Source: Alangreenwoodia sp964438605 (GTDB lineage: Bacteria > Bacillota > Clostridia > Peptostreptococcales > Anaerovoracaceae). From it: DNA of 57,099 nucleotides. Location of the stretch: contig CAYTKT010000010.1 in NCBI GenBank assembly GCA_964438605.1, forward strand, positions 1 through 57,099. The letters run 5' to 3'. Both the position numbers and the translations under genes were made by a program. Shown piece after piece: positions 16,053 to 24,220 of this stretch. The notes beneath the pieces were generated by a model. It did not search any database and had not been told where the DNA came from. It worked only from the letters and a program-made list of their open reading frames with translations. Numbering within the stretch: the stretch's first letter is position 1; every line of letters begins with the position of its first letter.

Positions 16053-18125
16053 TTAAAAGAACAGCATCGCTACCAGATGAACTATGAACGCCATAATATA
16101 CGCGAAAATCGTCTGATAACCGATAGCAAACCAGAACCACTTCGTGTTGTTCATCTCCCGCTTGATGGCGCCCATCGCCGCGAAGCAAGGTGCACAGAGC
16201 AGATTGAACGTCAGGAACGACAACGCTGCTGCAGGAGTAAAGTCTGCTGCCACATTGCCCCAGATTTGATTGCCAGCCTCTGCAACTTCCGCGAAGCCGT
16301 ACAGAATCCCAAACGTGCCGACGACGTTTTCTTTCGCAACCAGTCCCGTAATCGTCGCAACGGCAGCTTTCCACGTACCCCAGCCAAGAGGAATAAAGAT
16401 CCATGCGATCGCTCTACCAAGATAAGACAGGATACTGTGATCCATCTGAGATTCATCCAACATTCTGAAACCGCCGTTTACAAATCCAAAGTAAGAAGTA
16501 AACCATACGAAAATTGTAGACAGAAGGATAATCGTTCCGGCCTTCTTGATGAAAGACCATGCGCGCTCCCACATACTTCTGAGCACGCTGCCGACAGTCG
16601 GCAGATGATAAGCCGGCAGTTCCATAACAAACGGCGCCGGATCACCCTTAAACATTTTCGTCTTCTTCAGGAAAATACCCGAAATGATAATAGAAAATAC
16701 ACCCAGGAAATAAGCGCCTGGAGCGACCCATGGCGAGCCGTTGAAAACTGCGCCCGCAATCAGAGCGATAATCGGCAGTTTAGCGCCGCAAGGGATAAAT
16801 GTGGTCGTCATAATCGTCATACGGCGGTCACGCTCATTTTCGATAGTTCTAGAAGCCATGACACCCGGCACGCCGCAGCCCGTTCCGATGAGCATCGGAA
16901 TAAACGATTTTCCGGACAACCCGAATTTTCTGAAAATACGGTCCATGATGAATGCGACTCTCGCCATATATCCGCAACCTTCCAGGAAGCCGAGAAAAAG
17001 AAACAGGACCAGCATCTGAGGAATGAAACCGAGCACCGCACCGACGCCGGCGACAATACCGTCGAGAATCAATCCTGACAGCCAGTCAGCGCAGCCGATA
17101 GCATCCAGCAGTTTTCCGATCAGCACCGGAATCCCCGGCACAGTAATACTTTCGATTCCAAACAGATGCCATCCGTCGCCGAACACACCGTCGTTGACCC
17201 AGTCAGTCGCCCAGCCGCCTACCGTAGTTACGGAAATATAATATACGACAAACATCACTACTGCGAAAATCGGCAGCGCCAGCCATCTGTTGGTCACAAT
17301 CCGGTCAATCTTATCCGATGTCGTCAGATTATCTCCCGTCTTGGCCTTGTTGATGCAGTGATCAATAATTGATGTAATATATGTATACCGCTCATTCGTG
17401 ATAATGCTTTCCGCGTCATCGTCATATTCCGCCTCACAAGCCTTAATATCCTGTTCAATATGCTCCAGCAGATTCTTATCTACGTTTATCATTTCGAGGA
17501 TCTTGGGATCTCTCTCAAACAGTTTGACAGCGTACCATCGCTGCTGTTCCTCCGGATAATTATGGAGCAGCGCTTCTTCGATATGTGCGATAGCATGTTC
17601 CACACTTCCCGTAAAACTATGCTTCGGCACAAACTTTCCGCCTGACGCCGCCTTAACGGCTGCATCAGCCGCTTCCTCAACGCCGGTACCTTTCAACGCC
17701 GAAATTTCAATAACTGGACATCCCAGTTCCTGAGAAAGCTGCTTTGAATTCAGCTTATCTCCGCGTTTTTTCAGAATATCCATCATATTGACAGCGACAA
17801 CCATCGGAATCCCCACTTCGAGCAGCTGCGTCGTCAGATACAGGTTTCGTTCGAGATTCGTACCGTCGATAATATTTAAAATCGCGTCCGGACGTTCATT
17901 GATCAGATAATTTCTCGCCACAACCTCTTCCAGCGTATACGGCGAAAGTGAATAAATCCCCGGTAAATCGGCGATCATCACATCCTTGTGGCCTTTCAAA
18001 CGACCTTCCTTCTTTTCCACCGTAACGCCCGGCCAGTTGCCTACGTACTGATTGGCGCCTGTTAAAGCGTTAAACAGCGTTGTTTTTCCGCAGTTCGGAT
18101 TCCCTGCGAGCGCAATCTTCATCAT
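16053..18125 (-). CDS. feoB: Ferrous iron transport protein B (GTPase-permease)
   Basis: A 690-residue FeoB. The N-terminal G domain has G1 GNPNCGKT (8-15), G3 DLPG, G4 NMMD and G5 SALKG. A helical linker follows, then a membrane domain with two Gate-like modules, including GTGCGVPG and the second-half segment LCAPCFAAMGAIKRE. It imports Fe(II) under anaerobic conditions. Length is normal for clostridial FeoB, a little shorter than the E. coli protein. It is downstream of two feoA genes and a DUF2325 gene in one operon controlled by a promoter with an overlapping palindrome. ATG at 18125 or the adjacent ATG at 18122 may be the start. Confidence 0.96.
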   Translation of the reverse strand: MMKIALAGNPNCGKTTLFNALTGANQYVGNWPGVTVEKKEGRLKGHKDVMIADLPGIYSLSPYTLEEVVARNYLINERPDAILNIIDGTNLERNLYLTTQLLEVGIPMVVAVNMMDILKKRGDKLNSKQLSQELGCPVIEISALKGTGVEEAADAAVKAASGGKFVPKHSFTGSVEHAIAHIEEALLHNYPEEQQRWYAVKLFERDPKILEMINVDKNLLEHIEQDIKACEAEYDDDAESIITNERYTYITSIIDHCINKAKTGDNLTTSDKIDRIVTNRWLALPIFAVVMFVVYYISVTTVGGWATDWVNDGVFGDGWHLFGIESITVPGIPVLIGKLLDAIGCADWLSGLILDGIVAGVGAVLGFIPQMLVLFLFLGFLEGCGYMARVAFIMDRIFRKFGLSGKSFIPMLIGTGCGVPGVMASRTIENERDRRMTIMTTTFIPCGAKLPIIALIAGAVFNGSPWVAPGAYFLGVFSIIISGIFLKKTKMFKGDPAPFVMELPAYHLPTVGSVLRSMWERAWSFIKKAGTIILLSTIFVWFTSYFGFVNGGFRMLDESQMDHSILSYLGRAIAWIFIPLGWGTWKAAVATITGLVAKENVVGTFGILYGFAEVAEAGNQIWGNVAADFTPAAALSFLTFNLLCAPCFAAMGAIKREMNNTKWFWFAIGYQTIFAYIMAFIVHLVAMLFF

Positions 18126-18262
18126 ATGTCAAAATTTCCTTTCATGCAATCACTCATCTGTTCATAAAACAGCGCGGCCCAAAAAATACGGGCTAAATCA
18201 ATTAAATACAATCAATTCGATATTTTTCGTCATCAATCAAAAAATACACCGCGCACTTCCAT

Positions 18263-18484
18263 TTACTCTACGAAAATACTCTCAGCATCCGCTTTTCTCA
18301 GCGACAATTCAAAGCCTCTCACCGTAAGCTCGATCGGATCGCCCAGCGGAGCGACCTTTCTTACGTAAATCGTCGTTCCCTTCGTGATTCCCATGTCCAT
18401 GATACGACGCTTCACAGCTCCGCTGCCTTGAATTTTGACCACCTTCACAGTTTCGCCGATCTTGGTTTCCCTCAAAGTTTTCAT
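18263..18484 (-). CDS. feoA: FeoA-family protein (second in operon)
   Basis: A 73-residue SH3-like FeoA domain protein (PF04023). It shows the pattern MKTLRETKIGETVKVVKI, RRIMDMGITKGTTI and APLGDPIELTVRGFELSLRK. FeoA is a small cytosolic partner thought to modulate FeoB. The start at 18484 is chosen because GGAAGG lies 10 bp upstream; an ATG seven codons earlier overlaps that site. It lies 138 bp before feoB. Confidence 0.9.
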   Translation of the reverse strand: MKTLRETKIGETVKVVKIQGSGAVKRRIMDMGITKGTTIYVRKVAPLGDPIELTVRGFELSLRKADAESIFVE

Positions 18485-18533
18485 ACGTTTATTTCCTTCC
18501 TGCAACTATCTGAAACTATAACTAACAAATATA

Positions 18534-18743
18534 TCAGACGATAATCTTCATCGCCATAGATCTGTCTATCGCGATCCGCGAATCCTTAATATTGACGATG
18601 AGATTACCCTGATTAAATGACACGACCTTCAGAAATGTGCCGTTCACAAAGCCCAGACTTTCCAAAAACTTTTTCGTTTCCGGATTTCCGCCGACTTTTT
18701 TTATTACGTACACTTCTCCCGTCTTTGCCATCGCCAGAGGCAT
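18534..18743 (-). CDS. feoA: FeoA-family protein (first in operon)
   Basis: A 69-residue FeoA-domain protein, distinct from its neighbour (MPLAMAKTGEVYVIKKVGG, KKFLESLGFVNGTFLKV). The start at 18743 follows GGGAGG by 9 bp; the open frame upstream to 18860 precedes that site and is not used. Two different feoA genes in tandem before feoB is a common Firmicutes arrangement and suggests a heteromeric FeoA pair. Confidence 0.9.
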   Translation of the reverse strand: MPLAMAKTGEVYVIKKVGGNPETKKFLESLGFVNGTFLKVVSFNQGNLIVNIKDSRIAIDRSMAMKIIV

Positions 18744-18913
18744 CTGCCTATTCCTCCCTTCGTAATAAATAACCTCAATCAGCTTTTCCGCCGTATCTTT
18801 TTGCTGCGTGCCGATGCGGCCCTGTCTTGGTCTGCTGTACCGCTTATACATTTCACCCACATTACCCCTCGTCTTTCGGCCCGCCGGACAATAATACAGC
18901 TGCTACGTGTGTA

Positions 18914-19207
18914 TCATGTCGTCCTGCCTGCGCAGAACTTCGTTAAAACATCATTCAATGCCGAAACACTGCTGGAATGAGATCTCGCGATAGGAATACT
19001 GTTTTTTTTCGCCTCTGATACGGCACTGTGAACCATTTTATGCGATACGGTACTCGTAAACAAAATCATCAGGTCCGGACTTCCCATTCTCTTGGAAAAC
19101 CCGCCGTTTTCCTTTACATATACCTTCGCCCTGCATCCATGCTCTTTGCAGGTTTCCTGATACTGATTAACCATGCACTCATTGCCGCCGATGATAACAA
19201 CACTCAT
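18914..19207 (-). CDS. DUF2325 domain protein of the feo operon
   Basis: A 97-residue protein of the DUF2325 family (PF10087). It starts MSVVIIGGNECM, with KVYVKENGGF, PDLMILFTSTVSHKMV and ARSHSSSVSALNDVL. The fold is predicted to be Rossmann-like. The function is not established, but members are often encoded with feo or metal-related genes. It is the promoter-proximal gene here, with AAAGGAGG 8 bp before the ATG, which suggests an iron-linked role. Confidence 0.85.
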   Translation of the reverse strand: MSVVIIGGNECMVNQYQETCKEHGCRAKVYVKENGGFSKRMGSPDLMILFTSTVSHKMVHSAVSEAKKNSIPIARSHSSSVSALNDVLTKFCAGRTT

Positions 19208-19289
19208 TCAAAACGCCTCCTTTCCGCTTTAATCTCCGTAAATCCATTGTTTCCAAGATAGTTATTTATTTCTAACTGTTAAACAAAAT

Positions 19290-19319
19290 ATACGTGGTTA
19301 GAATCTTCTAACCACGTAT
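19290..19319. promoter_or_regulatory. 30-bp perfect palindrome, candidate iron-regulator operator
   Basis: The arms ATACGTGGTTAGAA (19290-19303) and TTCTAACCACGTAT (19306-19319) are perfect reverse complements around TC. It begins 3 bp downstream of the -10 box of the feo operon, so a bound repressor would block initiation. The core GGTTAGNNNNNNCTAACC recalls DtxR/IdeR/MntR-type boxes. A weaker inverted repeat AGTTA/TAACT lies just downstream (about 19263-19280). The regulator is not in the window. Confidence 0.7.
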
Positions 19320-19321
19320 TT

Positions 19322-19350
19322 AGAATATCATGCCATCGTTCTTCTGTCAA
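19322..19350 (-). promoter_or_regulatory. Promoter of the DUF2325-feoA-feoA-feoB operon
   Basis: On the minus strand: TTGACA (19350-19345), 17-bp spacer, TATTCT (19327-19322). The transcript would start within the palindrome at 19290-19319, about 110 bp before the DUF2325 start. Confidence 0.7.
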
Positions 19351-19510
19351 GCAGAATCCGACATAATTTATCAGAGGTTGTAAAACAGACCCGATTCTGC
19401 CGCTTTGTCATTCAATCCTGTTATCATTTCTTACCGCCATTTAATACAATATTTTTCAATTCAATGAATTCTTCACAAATTATCTATACAGGCTTCCCAT
19501 TAGAAGATTT

Positions 19511-19870
19511 CTACAATGCCGCGAATTTTTCTTCCCATTCCTTTTCCTTGAACCCGACCAGCACCGCGCCGTCCATCACGACAATCGGGCGTTTCACCAA
19601 CATTCCGTCAGTTGCCAGCAGTGCAAACTGTTCATCTTCCGACATCTCCAAAAGACGATCCTTTAGATTTCTCTCGCGATACAACTGGCCGCTCGTATTA
19701 AAAAATCTCCTGAGTGGCAGTCCGCTGACACCATGCCATTCACGCAACTCTGCCTCCGTCGGATTTTCCGCCTTAATATCCCGCGTCTCAAAATCAATGC
19801 CATGATCTTCAAGCCATTTCTTTGCCTTCTTACAGGTTGAACACTTTGGATATTCAATAAATCTGACCAT
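19511..19870 (-). CDS. ArsC/Spx-family thioredoxin-fold protein
   Basis: A 119-residue ArsC/Spx-family protein (PF03960). The redox motif CSTC is at Cys10-Cys13 (YPKCSTCKKAKKWL). Family signatures ENPTEAELREW, GLPLRRFFNTSG and KRPIVVMDGAVLVGF are present. Members include arsenate reductase-like enzymes and Spx/MgsR-type RNA polymerase-binding regulators. The arsenate-binding residues cannot be judged with confidence, and no ars genes are near. It appears monocistronic. Most annotators would call it arsenate reductase family protein. Confidence 0.85.
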   Translation of the reverse strand: MVRFIEYPKCSTCKKAKKWLEDHGIDFETRDIKAENPTEAELREWHGVSGLPLRRFFNTSGQLYRERNLKDRLLEMSEDEQFALLATDGMLVKRPIVVMDGAVLVGFKEKEWEEKFAAL

Positions 19871-20112
19871 ACTTTTACTCCATCCTTTCTTCCGTTCCTA
19901 TATAAAACCATCATTTTTTATTGTAATATCATGTTGTCATATTTTTCCCATCCGGCCATCATCATGCTTCTTACAGCCTGCCGCCGCACTTTGCTCCAAT
20001 TCACGCAATCTACAAGATTTACGGGATTCGTCCCGGTTCCGTTCACTTAATTCACAGAATTCATAAAATCCACCGGATTTCGTGACATCTTTTTCCACAT
20101 GTAGAGCCCGTT

Positions 20113-20155
20113 AAAAAAACTCAGCGAATCGAATGATACGATTCGCAGAGTTTTT
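20113..20155. terminator. Strong bidirectional terminator between the ArsC-like gene and murA
   Basis: Stem AAAAACTC-A-GCGAATCG / CGATTCGC-A-GAGTTTTT with a 7-nt loop, flanked by A- and T-runs. It serves the minus-strand murA transcript. The 240 bp between it and the ArsC-like gene start hold only a degenerate direct repeat (AATTCAC... copies near 20000 and 20050). Confidence 0.8.
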
Positions 20156-20251
20156 CAGAGTTATTTAATATATAAAGTTTTACCCTTTTGCTGATATTTG
20201 CGTCCTGCCCGACACTGCACCACCCCGCCGGATTTCACAAACACACGGCTC

Positions 20252-21547
20252 CTAAGCCAGCCGTTCTTCCTCTTCAGGCTCCTGCCAGTCGCTGACGCGT
20301 TCAATATCCGCGCCCAGTCGTCTGAGTTTTTCTACAAATTGAGAATATCCGCGTTCAATATGATAAATCTCGGAAATCTCTGTTACGCCCTCGGCGGCCA
20401 AACCCGCCAGAACAAGCGCCGCACCAGCCCTGAGATCAGTAGACATGACCTGACATCCCCGCAGATGCGCCGGTCCCTGAACTACAGCGGTCCTGCCCTC
20501 GATGCCGATTTTCGCGCCCATACGGTTCAACTCGTTAATATGCATATATCTGTTTTCAAAAACAGTTTCGACAATATTGCTCTTTCCTCTGACTGTCGTC
20601 AGCAGCGCCATGAACGGCGACTGCATATCCGTCGGAAAACCGGGATACGGCAGCGTCGTAATATCGGTCGATACCAGCTCATTTTCATCCGCCTTGACGC
20701 GCAGCCCATCCCCCGTTTCGATGATGCTACAGCCACATTCCGTCAGCTTTGAAATAATCGGTCTTACATGATCGGAAACTACATTTTTCAGAAGTACGTC
20801 GCCTCGCGTGATGGCCGCCGCCACCATAAACGTTCCCGTCTCAATCCGGTCGGGTATTACGAAATGCTTCGTTCCATGCAGGCGCTCCACGCCTTCTATC
20901 TTTATCGTATCTGTACCCGCACCTTTGACCCTTGCGCCCATCTTGTTCAAAAAACTGGCGAGATCGACGATTTCCGGTTCCTTAGCGGCATTTTCGATGA
21001 TAGTCGTGCCCTCAGCCAGCGTTGCGGCAGCCATAATATTTTCCGTGGCACCTACGCTCGGATAGTCGAGATAGATCCTTGCGCCTCTGAGCCTGTCCGC
21101 CGTAACTTCCACATAGCTCGGCGCGTATTCCACAGCGGCTCCGAGAAGTTCAAATCCTTTCAGATGAAGATCTATCGGCCTGGCGCCAATAGGACACCCG
21201 CCCGGCATCGCCACGCGGGCGCGCTTGTTCCTGACAAGAAGCGGTCCCAGCATCAGGATTGACGCCCGCATCCGCTTGACAAGCTCAAAAGGGGCTTCGA
21301 TTTTTGTTATTTCTTCTGCCTGAAGATGCAGCGTATTTTCTTTTACATCAGCCCTGACTCTGACGTCAAGTCCCCTGAGAAGGCGGCACATCACGTCCAC
21401 GTCCCTCAGATCAGGAGCGTCGCAGATGACACACTCCTCATCGGTCAGCAGAGTTGCAGCCATGATCGGAAGAACCGAATTTTTTGCTCCGCTGATCGTA
21501 ACCTCGCCTTTGAGAGGCCCATTATTTTTTACTAAAAACTTAGCCAC
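20252..21547 (-). CDS. murA: UDP-N-acetylglucosamine 1-carboxyvinyltransferase
   Basis: A 431-residue MurA that transfers enolpyruvate from PEP to UDP-GlcNAc, the first committed step of peptidoglycan precursor synthesis in the cytosol. Key features are the Lys22-Asn23 pair in ISGAKNSVLP and the catalytic loop GGCPIGARP with Cys118, the residue attacked by fosfomycin. The C-terminal part carries RAGAALVLAGLAAEG. The GTG at 21547 is the start: it gives the family-typical N-terminus (M)AKFLVKNNGPL and follows GGAGG. Firmicutes often carry two paralogues (MurA/MurZ); which one this is cannot be told here. Confidence 0.96.
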   Translation of the reverse strand: MAKFLVKNNGPLKGEVTISGAKNSVLPIMAATLLTDEECVICDAPDLRDVDVMCRLLRGLDVRVRADVKENTLHLQAEEITKIEAPFELVKRMRASILMLGPLLVRNKRARVAMPGGCPIGARPIDLHLKGFELLGAAVEYAPSYVEVTADRLRGARIYLDYPSVGATENIMAAATLAEGTTIIENAAKEPEIVDLASFLNKMGARVKGAGTDTIKIEGVERLHGTKHFVIPDRIETGTFMVAAAITRGDVLLKNVVSDHVRPIISKLTECGCSIIETGDGLRVKADENELVSTDITTLPYPGFPTDMQSPFMALLTTVRGKSNIVETVFENRYMHINELNRMGAKIGIEGRTAVVQGPAHLRGCQVMSTDLRAGAALVLAGLAAEGVTEISEIYHIERGYSQFVEKLRRLGADIERVSDWQEPEEEERLA

Positions 21548-22300
21548 TTTTCTCCTCCGAAAATGTGTTCCCGCAAAACAACGGAACACACGTTACTACT
21601 CCACACAAGGGTATCATTAATATTTTATGCGATACAACCTGCGGTGTCAAGACAGCCAAAAAACATCATTCGATGAAATTTATGATGATTCTGAAATCCC
21701 TTTGCTTCGCCGGAAAAACCTTTCGGCCGAAAACGAAAAAGACACCGGCACGTCATCTGTATTAATTATTATACACCAGATACGAATTCCCGACAATCCG
21801 GCTGTTTTAAATGATTATGTCCTTATCCGCCATTTTGTCAAAACTTATTCGCAATTTTTTAAAATTTATTTGAATCTCTCCGGATATCGCCCGCTTCTGT
21901 GGGCAAACCGGGACCTATCTCCGTATTCCGTATATGGCAGATGATGAGAAAAAGCACATTTCATAAAATCAAGCAACAATATACCGTTTATTTTTTACAT
22001 TGTAATCTATGTGTTGATTCTTCTTACGAACAAATCGGAATTTTGCTCATCCCTGTATCTGGTCGTTTGGAGGTGATTGGAACCATGTTCTGTTTGATTC
22101 TTTGGAAACAGCCAGTATCAATGTTTAAATGCTGCTGCCCTGCGTCTGTTTCTTGCCAGCAGGCACGAAAACTGATAAAATAAAAAATACATAAAATGAG
22201 AAAATTTGCTTGAGTTTTCATGGATTTTCACAAGTTATTTGATTCATTTGAGCATCAATAAAGAAAACCGCATGAATGATATGAACTGAGGAATGATACC
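21548..22300. other. 750-bp gene-free region between murA and rdgB
   Basis: murA and rdgB are divergent here. Besides the dispersed repeat at 21945-22070 I see no gene, RNA or terminator. Open frames of 65-105 codons on both strands lack ribosome-binding sites and family resemblance. The promoters of both genes should lie in it, but no convincing boxes were found. Confidence 0.4.
21945..22070. repeat. Dispersed non-coding repeat, copy 2
   Basis: Partner of 11436-11552. Both contain a run of the form AACAANATANCGTTTNTTTTTT and the core AAATCGGAATTTTGCTCATC. Copies are in the same orientation and both sit in regions flanking housekeeping genes. Confidence 0.5.
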
Positions 22301-22915
22301 ATGAGCAAAGATTATAAAGATGTCACGATAGTCGCTGCCACAGGCAATCGCCACAAAATCGCCGAAATTGAATCGATTACGAAGCTTTTCGGCATGAATG
22401 TGATCCCGAAAAGTGAAACGGCTGCCGCCGGCCTCGACGTCGAAGAAACAGGCACCACTTTTGAAGAAAATTCTCTGATCAAGGCCAAAGCCATTATGGA
22501 GGCCACAGGTATGACGGCTATCGCCGATGACTCCGGCCTGATAGTCGACGCGTTGAACGGCGCTCCCGGTGTCTATTCGGCCCGGTTCGCCGGCGAAAAT
22601 GCAGACGATCAGAAAAATAACGACAAACTGCTGGCACTGATGGAACATGTGCCTGATAACAAGCGCAGCGCCCGTTTTGTTTCCGTCGTCACGCTGATTC
22701 GCCCAGACGGCACGACACTTGTCGCCCGCGGGGAGTGTCCCGGTAGAATTAACAGGGCGCCCATGGGGACAAACGGTTTCGGTTATGACCCGTTGTTCGT
22801 GCCTGACGGTTATTCCGTTACTTATGCTCAGCTAACTGCGGAACAGAAAAACGGCATCAGTCATCGTGCAAAAGCGTTGGAAATACTCCGGCAAAAGTTA
22901 GAATCGGAGGAATAG
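22301..22915 (+). CDS. rdgB: XTP/dITP diphosphatase (RdgB/HAM1 family)
   Basis: A 204-residue non-canonical purine NTP pyrophosphatase. It removes ITP, dITP and XTP from the nucleotide pool. Family motifs are ATGNRHKIAEI at the N-terminus, IADDSGL with the catalytic Asp, APGVYSARFAG, NGFGYDPLF and SHRAKAL. GAGG lies 9 bp before the ATG. It is followed 3 bp later by the yihY-like gene, whose ribosome-binding site lies inside the end of this gene, so the two form an operon. Confidence 0.95.
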   Translation: MSKDYKDVTIVAATGNRHKIAEIESITKLFGMNVIPKSETAAAGLDVEETGTTFEENSLIKAKAIMEATGMTAIADDSGLIVDALNGAPGVYSARFAGENADDQKNNDKLLALMEHVPDNKRSARFVSVVTLIRPDGTTLVARGECPGRINRAPMGTNGFGYDPLFVPDGYSVTYAQLTAEQKNGISHRAKALEILRQKLESEE

Positions 22916-22918
22916 CGG

Positions 22919-23755
22919 TTGAAACGAAAAATTCTCTATAAAACGATGACATTGATCCGGCGGCTTCAGGACCCGTATTATAACGGTGCGGCTGCCGAAC
23001 TGGGATTTTACTTCATATTATCTATTGTCCCTATCATCACACTTTTGACACAGGCTCTCGGATATTTTGGCGTCACGGGCGGCTTTTCCAGCATCATCGA
23101 AACGACGTTTGCCAGCAACTCGTTTCTGTCGTCATTCCTAAATTCCTTTGAGCACACGCTCTCAGGCGGGATAAATATCGTTTTCCTGATTGGCGCATTA
23201 TGGGCGTCTTCGAAAATTGAATTTTCACTGATCAGGATTTCAAATTATACCTATCGGATCGACGGCGGGAACCAAATCACAGGATATTTTAAGATCAGGC
23301 TCCGCGCCGTATTTACCATAGCGCTGCTGATCCTGCTGATTCTCGCCAGTCTGCTGATTCTCGTTTATGGAAATACGATCTTATCTCTGATTTCCAACGG
23401 ACTCAGCCGCTTTTTCAATATCGAATTTCATATCGAACGGATCTACCTAGTCCTGCGGTGGCCGATCATTTTCCTGGTTTATTTCCTGTTCATCGCAGTC
23501 AACTACTCGATCCTGCCGAATAAAAAGATTCCGCTGCGTCACACACTGCCGGGAAGTCTGTTTGCATCTGTCGGCATTATCGTCGCCAGCATGGTCTATC
23601 AGGTCTATTTTTCGTCGTTTTCAAACCTGAACCTGATTTACGGAAGTCTTGCAACTATTATCGCGCTGCTTCTCTGGTTCTATTGGCTTAGCTATATTCT
23701 GCTGGTCGGCCTTGTTTTGAATGCGGTCTGGTTTGAAAACACGCCAGAGACGTGA
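22919..23755 (+). CDS. YihY/BrkB-family inner membrane protein
   Basis: A 278-residue polytopic membrane protein with about six transmembrane helices (PF03631). It has the N-terminal signature YYNGAAAELGFYFILSIVP and the C-terminal YGSLATIIALLLWFYWLSY. It starts with TTG at 22919, 8 bp after GGAGG, overlapping the tail of rdgB. The family was once annotated as ribonuclease BN, which is wrong. Its real function is unknown; transport has been suggested. Confidence 0.9.
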   Translation: MKRKILYKTMTLIRRLQDPYYNGAAAELGFYFILSIVPIITLLTQALGYFGVTGGFSSIIETTFASNSFLSSFLNSFEHTLSGGINIVFLIGALWASSKIEFSLIRISNYTYRIDGGNQITGYFKIRLRAVFTIALLILLILASLLILVYGNTILSLISNGLSRFFNIEFHIERIYLVLRWPIIFLVYFLFIAVNYSILPNKKIPLRHTLPGSLFASVGIIVASMVYQVYFSSFSNLNLIYGSLATIIALLLWFYWLSYILLVGLVLNAVWFENTPET

Positions 23756-24143
23756 TATTCCGTCACGCCTCTATGCCCGACGGCAAACATAGATTCTTCC
23801 CTATATATTGCAAAATATCTGTCTATCTACAAAAAACGCATATTCGACAAAAAAGTATCCTGTAAAACGGCTTACAGCGTCAAGACGATATATACTGCAA
23901 AATATCTGCCGCAGAGGTCGCGCAGGACAGCGCGACCCCTGCGGCTTTTTCCGCGATCAACCGGTTGGAAAGGTTGACAATTTCATCTGTTTAAATAACA
24001 TTTCCATAGAATTGATTAGATTTAGAGCCTTTCTATTGTTTTATACGCTGGCCGATTTTCGAATCATTCTTAATAACATTTATGATCATCGTTTTGTTCT
24101 CACTTAAAATGAATATCGCTGCTCACATAGTGCAAAAACCATA
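23756..24143. other. Intergenic region between convergent genes
   Basis: It holds the rdgB-yihY terminator (23909-23950) and two direct copies of TGCAAAATATCTG (near 23808 and 23895) about 87 bp apart. Nothing else is recognised. Confidence 0.4.
23909..23950 (+). terminator. Intrinsic terminator of rdgB-yihY
   Basis: Near-perfect GC-rich stem CCGCAG.GGTCGCGC / GCGCGACC.CTGCGG with a 6-nt loop, followed by CTTTTT, about 150 bp after the yihY stop. Confidence 0.85.
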
Positions 24144-24185
24144 CCGGGCTGCGGGAGCTAAAATGACTTAGCTCCCGCAGCCCGG
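24144..24185 (-). terminator. 18-bp perfect hairpin downstream of the ion-transporter gene
   Basis: Arms 24144-24161 and 24168-24185 are perfect reverse complements with a 6-nt loop. On the minus strand the stem is followed, after a short gap, by GGTTTTTGC. It probably terminates or stabilises the 3' end of the permease transcript, about 35 bp past its stop codon. The perfect stem is longer than usual for a terminator. Confidence 0.7.
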
Positions 24186-24220
24186 ATTCGATTTGTCTGA
24201 ACAGGATTGATCCGTTTCTT

